The position numbers and the translations under genes were made by a program. Positions 1-7,498 of a stretch of 35,937 bases of DNA are shown piece by piece. Below the pieces are notes generated by a model. The model made no database searches. It had not been told where the DNA came from and saw only the letters and a list, made by a program, of their open reading frames with translations. Location of the stretch: contig JAPLOP010000013.1 of the NCBI GenBank assembly GCA_026400645.1, positions 1 through 35,937 on the forward strand. The letters are read 5' to 3'. This stretch comes from Alphaproteobacteria bacterium. GTDB taxonomy: Bacteria; Pseudomonadota; Alphaproteobacteria; Paracaedibacterales; CAIULA01. Each line of letters begins with the position of its first letter. Positions within the stretch are counted from its first letter, which is position 1.

Positions 1-121
1 CTTTGCTTGGCTCAATGGATCCAGGCGCCTTGCAAAGGATTTTGAGACAAAAACATCATCGTCAGAAGAAATGGTTCGGCTTGCCTTTATCCGAATAAAT
101 TTAAATAAACTTATGTGTTAA
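1..121 (+). CDS. IS5-like family transposase, C-terminal fragment
   Basis: The frame starting at base 2 is open to a TAA at 119-121 and gives the last 39 residues of a transposase. It begins FAWLNGSRRLAKDFE and continues with a short Ile/Leu/Arg-rich tail. FAWL....RRLAKDFE is the hallmark that follows the last catalytic Glu in IS5-family DDE transposases; the rest of the protein lies off the left edge. The fragment is only 39 codons long and sits on the opposite strand to the gene it interrupts. Family assignment rests on this one motif region, so the subgroup is uncertain. Confidence 0.72.
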   Translation, partial: FAWLNGSRRLAKDFETKTSSSEEMVRLAFIRINLNKLMC

Positions 122-139
122 ATTGAAGGACAGTCTCTA
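1..139 (+). mobile_element. Right end of an IS5-like insertion sequence
   Basis: Sixteen bases after the transposase stop the sequence reads GAAGGACAGTCTC (125-137). Reversed, this is GAGACTGTCCTTC, the sort of terminal inverted repeat seen in IS5-family elements. It is followed by TA (138-139), the expected 2-bp target duplication for many of them. Immediately beyond, on the - strand, is the middle of an M16 peptidase reading frame. The left end and its TA copy are outside the window, so the boundary at 137/139 is inferred from one end only. Confidence 0.62.
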
Positions 140-531
140 AGATCAATGTTCTTTTCAATCAAAAGCTTTCCAAAAGCCTGACCATCATAAGGACCCGCCC
201 CTTCTTGCAAAAGGTCAGTCAGTAAACTTGTCAAGCCAGGCAAATCGGTTGGTTCATTTTGCCCCCCTGAACGTTCAAAAACCAATCCAAAGCTGACGAC
301 CGGAATCGATGTCGGCACAAACCAAATTGTATCACCAAGGTCCGTCTTTAGTTCCTTAATAGAAAACAAGGCATCCTGGCTGTCGGCTTCTTTAAGTGGT
401 TTTGACGTCACTATTATTTTTTCCTTTTGCATGTGCGAAATTGTTCTGTCTAACCATGGAAAAACGGAGGGCTTAAAGGCAAGAACCACTATTCCCCCCA
501 CCACCGCCATGATGATAATCTTTTTGATCAT
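118..531 (-). pseudogene. M16 family peptidase, N-terminal part, cut by an IS
   Basis: The frame opens with a signal anchor (MIKKIIIMAVVGGIVVLAF) and then the start of an M16 (insulinase/PqqL-like) domain: IPVVSFGLVFERSGGQNEP, then DLPGLTSLLTDLLQEGAG and YDGQAFGKLL. Homology ends at NIDL, about residue 131. The last few codons before the TAA at 118-120 are transposon sequence. An intact M16 subunit is normally 420-470 aa, so most of the gene lies beyond the IS, outside the window. The position where active subunits have HxxEH reads LTDLL, so this would be the non-catalytic partner of an M16 pair even when intact. It starts 14 bp after the DUF3035 lipoprotein gene, a usual alphaproteobacterial order. 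Confidence 0.75.
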
Positions 532-544
532 GTTTTATATGTCC

Positions 545-1039
545 CTAGGAAGCAGCATTTTTTGCAGACGAATCATCGGCAGCAGGGGCATTAACGATGG
601 ATCCTGCATTGCGTGACACTTCTGCTTTCATGGATGTGATTTTTTGCCCCAACGATGCCGCCAGACTTGAATCAACGGCAGCCTCTTTATCGACGGTTTC
701 CCGAATGCCAGGCGCAGCGGCTTGTTGTTCATTCGCCCGCGTTAGCAAAATTTTCTCCCCCGGCGTACCGGTGGCAATTTTTGGCGTCACTTCCTGGCCA
801 AATAAAACTTTTTGTGCCTGAGCCTGTTCTGCGCCAGATGTCCCACCCGGAGCGGCGACCCCCTCAACAGGTGGGCGAAGTCTATAATCCTTTGGAACGC
901 TTAAGGGTGGATTATCGGACACTTTGAATTCATCTGGTTGATAATGGTCCAAGCCGAACGTATTTCGCAAGCCATCACAACCCGTTGTCCCTGCTAAAAT
1001 AAAGAGAAAGAATACCCACGAACAAGCCTTTTGAAACAT
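545..1039 (-). CDS. DUF3035 (BamF-like) outer-membrane lipoprotein
   Basis: The 164-residue product has a short hydrophobic signal ending ILAGTTGC at about residue 21, a plausible but weak lipobox. The motif PDEFKVSDNPPLSVP follows, then YRLRPP, the conserved core of DUF3035. In Caulobacter-type alphaproteobacteria a DUF3035 lipoprotein (BamF) belongs to the BAM outer-membrane assembly complex. The rest is Ala/Gln-rich and probably disordered. The ATG at 1039 is chosen because GGAGG lies 7 nt upstream; an ATG at 1066 in the same frame has no ribosome site. The M16 gene follows 13 bp downstream. The DUF assignment is firm; the BAM role is by family. Confidence 0.8.
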   Translation of the reverse strand: MFQKACSWVFFLFILAGTTGCDGLRNTFGLDHYQPDEFKVSDNPPLSVPKDYRLRPPVEGVAAPGGTSGAEQAQAQKVLFGQEVTPKIATGTPGEKILLTRANEQQAAAPGIRETVDKEAAVDSSLAASLGQKITSMKAEVSRNAGSIVNAPAADDSSAKNAAS

Positions 1040-1137
1040 TCCATTTCCTCCATAAATTATTGTCATGAGGGGATTTATGCAAAACCACCCACCCTTTATA
1101 TAGTACAGGATTTTCCCAAAGAAGAAAGATCTGTTTT

Positions 1138-1422
1138 TTAAGGCCGCTTATCAGTTCTAGAAAAAAGCCCAAGACCCACGATTGCATCAAGGGCCGTACC
1201 TGAATCCGCCCCCGTTGCGCACAGACCAACAATTGCACCCTCTGGAATGCATAATGATAAAAGATCCAGCATGGAATCAGCGGCACTTTCATCGTCTTTA
1301 TAACGAATCCAAACCTCGGCATCATGGTCGCGCACGCAGTTCAGCAGTGCTGCACATGGGCGCGCATGCAACCCATTTTGTGCAATGACGACTGCATCAA
1401 TCCATATTTTATGTGTTGGCAC
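1138..1422 (-). CDS. ptsH: HPr-family phosphocarrier protein
   Basis: The product is a small HPr protein, about 94 aa from a GTG at 1422. It carries NGLHARPCAALL with the phosphorylated His (residue 19 of this model) and ADSMLDLLSL, where the Ser corresponds to the regulatory Ser-46 of HPr. It passes phosphate from EI to the EIIA encoded just upstream. The frame is open to an ATG at 1509, but that start would lie inside the EIIA gene; the GTG 13 nt after the EIIA stop gives a normal HPr length, though no clear ribosome site is seen. No sugar permease is nearby, so a regulatory PTS is likely. Confidence 0.82.
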   Translation of the reverse strand: MPTHKIWIDAVVIAQNGLHARPCAALLNCVRDHDAEVWIRYKDDESAADSMLDLLSLCIPEGAIVGLCATGADSGTALDAIVGLGLFSRTDKRP

Positions 1423-1435
1423 TGGATTCTGGGCT

Positions 1436-1837
1436 TTATCGGGCTTGCAAGAAATTGGATGCCACGCGGATATGGTTGCGACCGGCCTCTTGTGCTTGAT
1501 CGACCGCATCGGCCAATGTAACAGAGGATCGTATTGAGATAATCTTAATAAGCATGGGCAAATTAACCCCAGCGATGACCTCTACCCGATCCAAACCCAA
1601 AACAGAAATCGCCAAATTTGTTGGCGTCCCCCCGAACAAATCCGTTAATAAAATAACACCTTTTCCCTGATCAACAGATTCTATGGCATTCAGTATATTT
1701 TGTCTTTGTTGATCCATATCATCGCCTGGATGAATACAAATCGGTTCTATATGTGCCTGCATCCCGGCAATATATTCCATTGACGAAACAAATGCTTTCG
1801 CTAGGTCCCCATGGGTCACCAATACAAGGCCGATCAT
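1436..1837 (-). CDS. PTS EIIA component, mannose (EIIA-Man) family
   Basis: The product is 133 aa and starts MIGLVLVTHGDLA, with the phosphorylated His at residue 9. It has the typical LLTDLFGGTPTNLA segment of the EIIA-Man fold. Alphaproteobacteria carry a free-standing EIIA-Man next to HPr, often with HPr kinase and a two-component system, where it acts in regulation rather than sugar import. Here HPr follows directly, but the upstream side (1838-2182) is non-coding and no hprK is visible. The start is the first ATG and is preceded by GAGAG. Confidence 0.88.
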   Translation of the reverse strand: MIGLVLVTHGDLAKAFVSSMEYIAGMQAHIEPICIHPGDDMDQQRQNILNAIESVDQGKGVILLTDLFGGTPTNLAISVLGLDRVEVIAGVNLPMLIKIISIRSSVTLADAVDQAQEAGRNHIRVASNFLQAR

Positions 1838-2182
1838 ACACTCTCAATCATCTAGAATCTCTTACCATTCAATCTACAGGATCTTTGCCTCAAGGTAAAC
1901 TCTCTCTTGCGGGTTTGTGCGGGTTCACATCAAATGCCTTCAGTTCATTGCCAACAGAGATAGATATATTTCTGGATGCCACGCTCTCTTCGTTCGCTTC
2001 CAATGACCAAACCCTTAACGAGGAGGGCAAGCCCCCCGATGGGACCATCCAAAAAGCCATTCTGTCGGCCGTTAACCATCTAGAGAAGCACTATATAACG
2101 CAGTGTGTAAGTTTAACAGTATGGGATTTTATTGCACCATGGGCCGGATCTATCCTATGATCACCAAAAAAGAAGGATACAA
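1838..2182. other. Intergenic region with a diverged palindromic repeat
   Basis: This is a 345-bp gap between the divergent EIIA and GT9 genes. The + strand is open through most of it, but the translation resembles no protein and the core (1972-2051) is a worn copy of the dispersed palindromic repeat. I see no HPr kinase remnant in any frame. Promoters for both neighbours should lie here; I could not place convincing -35/-10 pairs. Confidence 0.5.
1972..2051. repeat. Dispersed palindromic repeat family A, copy 1 (degenerate)
   Basis: It begins CTGGATGCCACGCTCTCTTC and ends GATGGGACCATCCA, matching the copy at 16387-16464 at both ends. The centre is altered: the perfect CGCCATGACGTCATGGCG core is reduced to TCCAATGACC, and the right arm has extra bases. 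It is the most decayed copy in the window. Confidence 0.7.
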
Positions 2183-3115
2183 ATGTCCAAATCGATTCTG
2201 ATCATTAAACTAGGTGCGCTGGGTGATATGGTGCAGGCAACGCCCGCGTTTGCTGCATTGCGCCACCATCACGCTGACGATAAGATTACATTGCTGACGA
2301 CGCAACCATTTCACGACTTGGCGCAAAAGTTGGGGTATTTTGATACGATTTGGATTGATGATCGGGCAAAACTGTATCAGTTGAAAAAACTGCTTTCGAT
2401 CCCCCTCGCCCTTCGACGGAATAACTTTCACCGGGTCTATGATTTGCAGGGCGTGGAACGGACGCGGCTTTATTCTCGCCTCATGAAATCATCGGTTGAC
2501 TGGATTGGGCCTGTCTTTGAGGACAATCACCCTCAGGATCGATTTAGACATCAGCTGGAACGCGTGGGGATTTCCTTTGATCCGTCATTGAACCTCAGAT
2601 TTATCGCTGATCATAATAAGAATTTCAATCTTCCAAAACCCTATGCGCTGCTTATTCCGGGAGCATCAAACGCACATAATGGCTGCAAACGGTGGCCACA
2701 GGAAAACTATGCAGCGTTGGCGACGCACCTTTTGAACCAAGAGATTCAACCCGTTGTGATTGGTGGCCCGGGAGAGAGTTTTCCACAAATCAAAGACTCA
2801 ATCGACCTGACAGGGTGCACCACATTTTATCAGGTCATTGCCCTGGCAGAGGGAGCCTTGTTTGCGATTGGCAATGACACCGGCCCCATGCTATTGGCCG
2901 CAAGTGGTGGTTGCCCAACGGTGACATTTTTTTCAGATCGGAATCCACCAACCCTGGGCGGAGCACAGGGACCCAAAAATCAGTCACTTTTTTCACCAGA
3001 CTTAGAGGATTTATCTGTTCAAACGGTCATTGATTTTTTGTGTCCGCTTACAACGAATACGCCTGCGCCAAGATCTCTATCGGATGAAGGGTTACAAACG
3101 CATCCTTGTCTGTAA
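2183..3115 (+). CDS. Glycosyltransferase family 9 (ADP-heptose:LPS heptosyltransferase-like)
   Basis: The 310-aa product starts SILIIKLGALGDMVQATPA, the N-terminal GT9 signature. In the C-terminal Rossmann half it has LLIPGASNA, then KRWPQENYAALA, VVIGGPGE and GNDTGPMLLAA. This pattern is that of WaaC/WaaF-type enzymes, which add heptose to the LPS inner core at the cytoplasmic face; the exact sugar cannot be read from sequence. The ATG at 2183 is chosen for the AAGGA 6-10 nt upstream; longer in-frame starts fall in non-coding sequence. The last 22 codons overlap the end of the converging Fe-S protein gene by 68 bp, and the C-terminal tail there is not typical GT9 sequence. Confidence 0.88.
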   Translation: MSKSILIIKLGALGDMVQATPAFAALRHHHADDKITLLTTQPFHDLAQKLGYFDTIWIDDRAKLYQLKKLLSIPLALRRNNFHRVYDLQGVERTRLYSRLMKSSVDWIGPVFEDNHPQDRFRHQLERVGISFDPSLNLRFIADHNKNFNLPKPYALLIPGASNAHNGCKRWPQENYAALATHLLNQEIQPVVIGGPGESFPQIKDSIDLTGCTTFYQVIALAEGALFAIGNDTGPMLLAASGGCPTVTFFSDRNPPTLGGAQGPKNQSLFSPDLEDLSVQTVIDFLCPLTTNTPAPRSLSDEGLQTHPCL

Positions 3116-4373
3116 TTTTTTTCTGAATCCCCTGCAATATATGTTCCCCCGCAAGCGGACATTCTGACACGACCAGGCGATTTTTGTTTTTGATGGCCTG
3201 GTTGGCAACGGGGGCGCCCACTTTTAAGGCCACCTCGAAATGATCAACCTCCATTCCCCAGGTTCCCCCATGGCCAGAACAACGTTCGATCACATCAACC
3301 TGCGTTTGCGGAATAAGGCGCAGCATCTCGGCCGCTTTATGGCCAATATTTTGGGCCCGCGCGTGACAAGCAATGTGGAGGGTTATATCCTCCCCCAGTG
3401 ATTTTAATCCTGGCACCAACCCAAAGGAACGGGCTAACCAGACGATATATTCACTGATGTCCTTGGTCACGCTGCTTAGGGCTTTCACGTTATCATCGTC
3501 TGTAACAATCAAGGGCCATTCGGATTTCAACATCAAGGCACACGACGGAATCAGGGCTATGACCGCATATCCCCTGTCAACCCAGGGACGCAGCGCCGCA
3601 GCCACAGCACGCGCGTTTATGCTGACCTTTGCTAAATCCCCTTGTTCTAATGATGGCATGCCGCAACATCCGGGATAGACAACTTCGGCCTCTATGCCAT
3701 TGTGAGCCAGGATCGCTTGGGCAGCCAATCCGATTTTTGGATTGTTGTAATTTGAAAAACAGGTGGCATAAATAACCACTTTTTGTCCGTAAGCCGGGGC
3801 ATCGACATTGATTTCTGGTTTGGTTTTGGCAGCTTGCCGAACCAACGTTTCGCCACAAAATCGCGGAATCGCAGCCTTTGGATGGATACCAAAAACCTTT
3901 CCCATAAGGGGGCGCGTGATCGGATTGGATGCATTGGTTGCCCAATTTGCAACAGGGGCGATTGCGCCGGCGATTTTGCCATTACGATCCGTTTTCGCAA
4001 GCTCAGCCTTTACAAGTGAACTTTTCCCCTTTTGAAATTCGGCAGCCCGATAACGCAACATCAAATGTGGAAAATCAACATTAAGCTCATGCGGGGGAAC
4101 ATAGGGGCACTTAACCATGAAACACATATCACATAATGTGCATGCATCAACCACAGGTGCAAAATCTTTGCTATCCACGCTGTCCAGTTCCCCGGTTGGG
4201 CTGGCATCGATTAAATCGAACAAGCGCGGAAAGCTGTCGCATAAATTAAAACATCGCCGGCAGCCATGGCATATATCAAAAACCCGCCTTAATTCTTGAT
4301 CGATTTTTAGGGGATCCGAAAAATCCGGATCCGTCCAATCCAATGGATGACGCGTTGGCGATTCTATGCTCAT
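3048..4373 (-). CDS. Fe-S oxidoreductase with CCG domains (GlpC/heterodisulfide reductase-like)
   Basis: The 441-aa protein has two 4Fe-4S binding sets near the N-terminus: C35-C38-C41 with C45 (CHGCRRCFNLC) and C78-C81-C84 with C89 (CTLCDMCFMVKCP). Two CCG-type cysteine-rich domains follow, one with VVYPGCCGMPSLEQGD and one with ERCSGHGGTWGM, where His replaces a Cys. The family moves electrons between Fe-S centres and quinone or a thiol partner. Its upstream neighbour, 16 bp away, is rubrerythrin. This rubrerythrin/Fe-S protein pair occurs in many proteobacteria, usually with a DUF3501 gene, which is absent here. It probably supplies electrons for peroxide reduction (inference). The 3' end overlaps the GT9 gene. 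Confidence 0.85.
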   Translation of the reverse strand: MSIESPTRHPLDWTDPDFSDPLKIDQELRRVFDICHGCRRCFNLCDSFPRLFDLIDASPTGELDSVDSKDFAPVVDACTLCDMCFMVKCPYVPPHELNVDFPHLMLRYRAAEFQKGKSSLVKAELAKTDRNGKIAGAIAPVANWATNASNPITRPLMGKVFGIHPKAAIPRFCGETLVRQAAKTKPEINVDAPAYGQKVVIYATCFSNYNNPKIGLAAQAILAHNGIEAEVVYPGCCGMPSLEQGDLAKVSINARAVAAALRPWVDRGYAVIALIPSCALMLKSEWPLIVTDDDNVKALSSVTKDISEYIVWLARSFGLVPGLKSLGEDITLHIACHARAQNIGHKAAEMLRLIPQTQVDVIERCSGHGGTWGMEVDHFEVALKVGAPVANQAIKNKNRLVVSECPLAGEHILQGIQKKITDKDAFVTLHPIEILAQAYSL

Positions 4374-4389
4374 GACTACCGTATATGTT

Positions 4390-4809
4390 CTAGGCGTTTA
4401 TTGAATCGAGGGCCTTTTGGAAACGGCCAGCGTGGGATTTTTCAGCCTTTGCAAGCATTTCAAACCATTCAGCAATCTCGTCAAACCCTTCTTCGCGGGC
4501 GCTGCGTGCCATCCCAGGATACATATCAGTATATTCGTGTGTCTCCCCAGCAATAGCAGACTTTAAGTTTGCCAGCGTCCCCCCAATGGGAAGGCCTGTT
4601 GCCGGATCGCCCACAGCCTCTAAAAACTCCAAATGTCCATGCGCATGACCGGTTTCCCCGTCTGCTGTTGATCGGAACACGGTTGCTATATCGTTATAGC
4701 CTTCAACGTCTGCCTTTTGTGCGAAATACAAATAACGGCGATTTGCTTGCGATTCACCCGCAAAAGCATCTTTTAGATTTTGTTCTGTTTTGGATCCCTT
4801 GAGAGACAT
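4390..4809 (-). CDS. Rubrerythrin (diiron domain only)
   Basis: The 139-aa product is a four-helix ferritin-like diiron protein. Iron ligands are visible in [25 protein letters not shown] and EKSHAGRF. The C-terminal rubredoxin domain of classical rubrerythrin is missing, so electrons must come from a partner, plausibly the Fe-S protein encoded next. The role is reduction of hydrogen peroxide in the cytoplasm. The start is supported by AGGAG 6 nt upstream and a good sigma-70-type promoter at 4851-4879. It is divergent from dut. Confidence 0.92.
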   Translation of the reverse strand: MSLKGSKTEQNLKDAFAGESQANRRYLYFAQKADVEGYNDIATVFRSTADGETGHAHGHLEFLEAVGDPATGLPIGGTLANLKSAIAGETHEYTDMYPGMARSAREEGFDEIAEWFEMLAKAEKSHAGRFQKALDSINA

Positions 4810-4850
4810 AGTTTACTCCTGTATAAAATGGATGGCGATTTTTCACAACC

Positions 4851-4879
4851 ACTATGCTGGGATATGCCTGGTCAGTCAA
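4851..4879 (-). promoter_or_regulatory. Sigma-70-type promoter for the rubrerythrin operon
   Basis: On the - strand TTGACT (4879-4874) and CATAGT (4856-4851) are separated by exactly 17 bp, about 42 nt upstream of the rubrerythrin ATG. The -35 is near consensus. No operator palindrome is evident. Confidence 0.55.
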
Positions 4880-4935
4880 GAGGAGACAATTAATTTTTAC
4901 CTCAACGGAAAAGGAATATATAAAATTATTTTTAC

Positions 4936-4964
4936 TTGTCATCATTGCCAATTTTGACTATAGT
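4936..4964 (+). promoter_or_regulatory. Sigma-70-type promoter for the dut operon
   Basis: TTGTCA (4936-4941) and TATAGT (4959-4964) are separated by 17 bp, 36 bp before the dut ATG. Both hexamers are close to consensus, and the position suits transcription of the whole dut-SH3-znuC-znuB-rsm22 block. Confidence 0.6.
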
Positions 4965-5000
4965 ATCCCCTATCCCATTTAAAACATATGTTTGAAATAA

Positions 5001-5462
5001 ATGAATTTTCCCCTTCCTATACAAAAAGTCTCCATCCAAAAAATGGAACACGCCGGTGATTTAGATTTGCCAAGCTACGCTACCGAACAAAGCGCAGGCA
5101 TGGATTTATATGCAGCGATTACTAATGATATAACCTTGGCACCTGGCCAGCGATGCCTTGTACCAACAGGGATTGCCCTTGCGTTATCCGAAGGGTACGA
5201 AGCACAAATTCGATCACGTTCTGGGTTATCCTTGAAACACGGCATTGTTGTCTTGAATTCCCCTGGCACGATTGATGCTGATTACAGGGGGGAAATTATC
5301 GCGATCATTATGAATCACGGGGACGAACAATTTGTTATTAAACGCGGAATGCGCGTTGCCCAAATGGTGATTGCGCCATTTACCCAGGTCTTGTGGCAGG
5401 AACGAACAAGCCTTTCCACAACAGATCGTGGCACAAAGGGTTTTGGATCATCGGGATTGTAA
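5001..5462 (+). CDS. dut: dUTP diphosphatase (dUTPase)
   Basis: The 153-aa trimeric-type dUTPase hydrolyses dUTP to dUMP, keeping uracil out of DNA and feeding thymidylate synthesis. All five family motifs are present in order: [19 protein letters not shown], the substrate-binding loop [23 protein letters not shown], and the glycine-rich C-terminal arm [10 protein letters not shown]. The length is usual. The ATG at 5001 gives a normal N-terminus although no strong ribosome site precedes it. The TAA overlaps the next gene's ATG (TAATG), indicating translational coupling. Confidence 0.96.
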   Translation: MNFPLPIQKVSIQKMEHAGDLDLPSYATEQSAGMDLYAAITNDITLAPGQRCLVPTGIALALSEGYEAQIRSRSGLSLKHGIVVLNSPGTIDADYRGEIIAIIMNHGDEQFVIKRGMRVAQMVIAPFTQVLWQERTSLSTTDRGTKGFGSSGL

Positions 5463-5947
5463 TGCGATTTTTTTGCGCATTTTTTTTAAGTTTTGCGACC
5501 ATTACATCCGGGTGGGCCGATGCATTGCCCGTTCCGCGCTTTGTTTCGCTGCGTTCAAATGCAGTAAATACCCACGTCGGCCCAGGCAAGCAATATCCGA
5601 TTGATTGGCAATATGTGCGCCAAAGCATGCCGGTTGAAATCGTGGCTGAATTTGACACCTGGCGCCAAATACGCGATTGGCAAGGAACGCTGGGTTGGGT
5701 TCACAAAAGCATGTTATCTGGCCGTCGAACGGTCTGGGTTCTGCATAAAACCCGGAACCTTAGAAAATCACCCGAAGATCAAGCAAAAGTTGTTGCCCGT
5801 CTTGAACCTGGTATTGTTGGACGCATCATAGAATGCCAGGCCCAATGGTGTCGTATGGAAGTCAAAGCACCGATGGGCACGTTCAAGGGGTGGATCAAAC
5901 GTCGGTACATTTGGGGTGTTTATCCCAACGAAACATCGTTCAAGTAA
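5462..5947 (+). CDS. Exported bacterial SH3 (DUF1058-type) protein
   Basis: The 161-aa product has a signal peptide ([19 protein letters not shown]) followed by two SH3b-like repeats. The first is FVSLRSNAVNTHVGPGKQYP to LGWVHKSMLSG, the second is NLRKSPEDQAKVVARLEPG to FKGWIKRRYIWGVYP. Such periplasmic SH3 proteins are common in alphaproteobacteria and are thought to bind the cell wall; no catalytic domain is attached. The start at 5462 shares an A with the dut stop codon; a longer in-frame start at 5393 would bury the signal peptide. It ends 1 bp before znuC. Confidence 0.85.
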   Translation: MRFFCAFFLSFATITSGWADALPVPRFVSLRSNAVNTHVGPGKQYPIDWQYVRQSMPVEIVAEFDTWRQIRDWQGTLGWVHKSMLSGRRTVWVLHKTRNLRKSPEDQAKVVARLEPGIVGRIIECQAQWCRMEVKAPMGTFKGWIKRRYIWGVYPNETSFK

Positions 5948-5948
5948 T

Positions 5949-6707
5949 ATGATGGACAAACTGTTAACCCTGAGCACCATCAGCGTTCATCGCGATCTTG
6001 ACGATAAAAAAATTCTGGATAACGTTTCATTTACACTTAAACAGGGGGAGATCTTAACAATCATTGGTCCCAATGGGGCGGGTAAAACCACGTTGTTAAA
6101 GGTTATTTTGGGGCTAATCCAGCCAACGACAGGAACGCTTTGGATACAAAAAGGGACAAAGCTTGGCTATATGCCACAAAAGATCGAGGCGAACCCATTT
6201 CTGCCCATCGATGTAGAGCGATTGCTGCATCTATCATGCAAAGATTCCATCCAATCCGCCCAAATTGACGACAGCTTGAAACGTGTCCACGCCCTTTCCC
6301 TTAAAAAACAATCGATACAGACCTTATCGGGCGGGGAATGGCAACGGGTTTTATTGGCACGAACGATTTTACGAAAGCCACAGTTGTTAATTCTGGATGA
6401 ACCAACGCAGGGTGTCGATGTTCTGGGCCAGGAAGAATTTTATCACCTTTTGGCACAGCTACGCCAAGAATTAGGATGTGGCATTATTTTGGTTTCGCAT
6501 GACTTGCATTTCGTCATGGCGGCAGCTGACAACGTCATTTGTTTAAATGGTCATGTGTGTTGTTCTGGCCATCCGGAGGTTGTCGCGATTGACCCCCATT
6601 ACTTAAAGTTGTTTAAATCCAAACGGACTGTTCGGCCAGCAACGCCAGGATTGGCCCCCTATGCCCACCACCACGATCACCGTCATGATGATTGCGACCA
6701 CAAATAA
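5949..6707 (+). CDS. znuC: Zinc ABC transporter ATP-binding protein
   Basis: The 252-aa ABC ATPase has Walker A GPNGAGKTT, Q-loop MPQK, signature LSGGEWQR, Walker B LLILDEPTQGVD and the H-loop SHD. The C-terminus ends in a His-rich tail (YAHHHDHRHDDCDHK), a common feature of ZnuC proteins. It powers zinc import through the ZnuB permease encoded next, with TAATG coupling. The tandem ATG at 5949/5952 leaves the exact first residue open. No periplasmic binding protein (znuA) or Zur regulator gene is in the window. Manganese transport by the same family is possible, but the His tail favours zinc. Confidence 0.92.
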   Translation: MMDKLLTLSTISVHRDLDDKKILDNVSFTLKQGEILTIIGPNGAGKTTLLKVILGLIQPTTGTLWIQKGTKLGYMPQKIEANPFLPIDVERLLHLSCKDSIQSAQIDDSLKRVHALSLKKQSIQTLSGGEWQRVLLARTILRKPQLLILDEPTQGVDVLGQEEFYHLLAQLRQELGCGIILVSHDLHFVMAAADNVICLNGHVCCSGHPEVVAIDPHYLKLFKSKRTVRPATPGLAPYAHHHDHRHDDCDHK

Positions 6708-7498
6708 TGGATGATTTTTTCCTAAGACTGATGTTGGCCGGACTTGGCCTGTCCTTGATCACCAGCCCCATGGGATGCTTTTTGGTGTGGCGTCGCCTGT
6801 CATTTTTTAGCGATGCCCTGTCCCACAGTGTATTATTAGGGGTAGCATTAAGCCTTATCTTGCACATCGATGTGAACCTTGGGATCGTAGCGATTTGTTT
6901 GGTGACGGCATTGCTTTTGTCCACCATTTCCACGAAAAGCACACTACCGGCCGACACAGGATTGTCTATTATTTCATACGGGTCATTATCACTTGGGGTT
7001 ATTCTTGTCAGTAAATTCAGCCCGGTTCGAATTGACCCATCCAGCTATCTTTTGGGGGATATTCTAACGATCCAGGCTGTTGATTTATACTGGATTTATG
7101 GCTGCGTTATTGGCGTTTGGGGGTTTATCGGCGTTTATTGGCAGCCTTTGTTGTTGCTGACACTACACCAAGATTTGGCCCATGCAGAGGGTATCCCCAC
7201 CAAAAAACTCAATCTTGGATTTTTGATTCTACTGGCGATTATTGTGGCGGTTAGTTTAAAACTTATTGGGGCATTATTGATGCCGGCTTTGTTGGTGATT
7301 CCCCCCGCAACAGCAGCATTTTCATCAAAAACGCCAGAGGAAATGGTCGTAAAAACCCTGATCCTGACAATACTTAGTATGTTTATTGGGGGGTGGCTAT
7401 CCTTTTACAGCAATGTCCCAACGGGGGCCGCTGTCGTTTGTTTTTCGCTTTTATTGTTTTTGATATCGATTCTGTTCGGAAAAAAGAAATGTCGTTAA
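6707..7498 (+). CDS. znuB: Zinc ABC transporter permease
   Basis: The 263-aa ABC-3 family membrane protein has about eight hydrophobic segments. Family motifs include WRRLSFFSDALSHSVLLGVA near the N-terminus, SYLLGDIL and SLKLIGALLMPALLVIPPA. It forms the inner-membrane channel driven by ZnuC. The ATG at 6707 overlaps the znuC stop (TAATG); a TTG at 6692 in the same frame would fall inside the znuC His tail and is less likely. The 3' end overlaps the next gene by 10 bp. Confidence 0.92.
   Translation: MDDFFLRLMLAGLGLSLITSPMGCFLVWRRLSFFSDALSHSVLLGVALSLILHIDVNLGIVAICLVTALLLSTISTKSTLPADTGLSIISYGSLSLGVILVSKFSPVRIDPSSYLLGDILTIQAVDLYWIYGCVIGVWGFIGVYWQPLLLLTLHQDLAHAEGIPTKKLNLGFLILLAIIVAVSLKLIGALLMPALLVIPPATAAFSSKTPEEMVVKTLILTILSMFIGGWLSFYSNVPTGAAVVCFSLLLFLISILFGKKKCR

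Noticed and set aside
118-140. A nonsense point mutation in the M16 gene
   Set aside because: Sequence beyond the stop encodes an IS5-like transposase end on the other strand and carries a terminal repeat with a TA duplication, so an insertion explains the stop better.
1753-2160. 135-codon + strand frame spanning the EIIA start and the gap
   Set aside because: It runs antisense to EIIA, then through a palindromic repeat; the translation has no protein-like features and no ribosome site.
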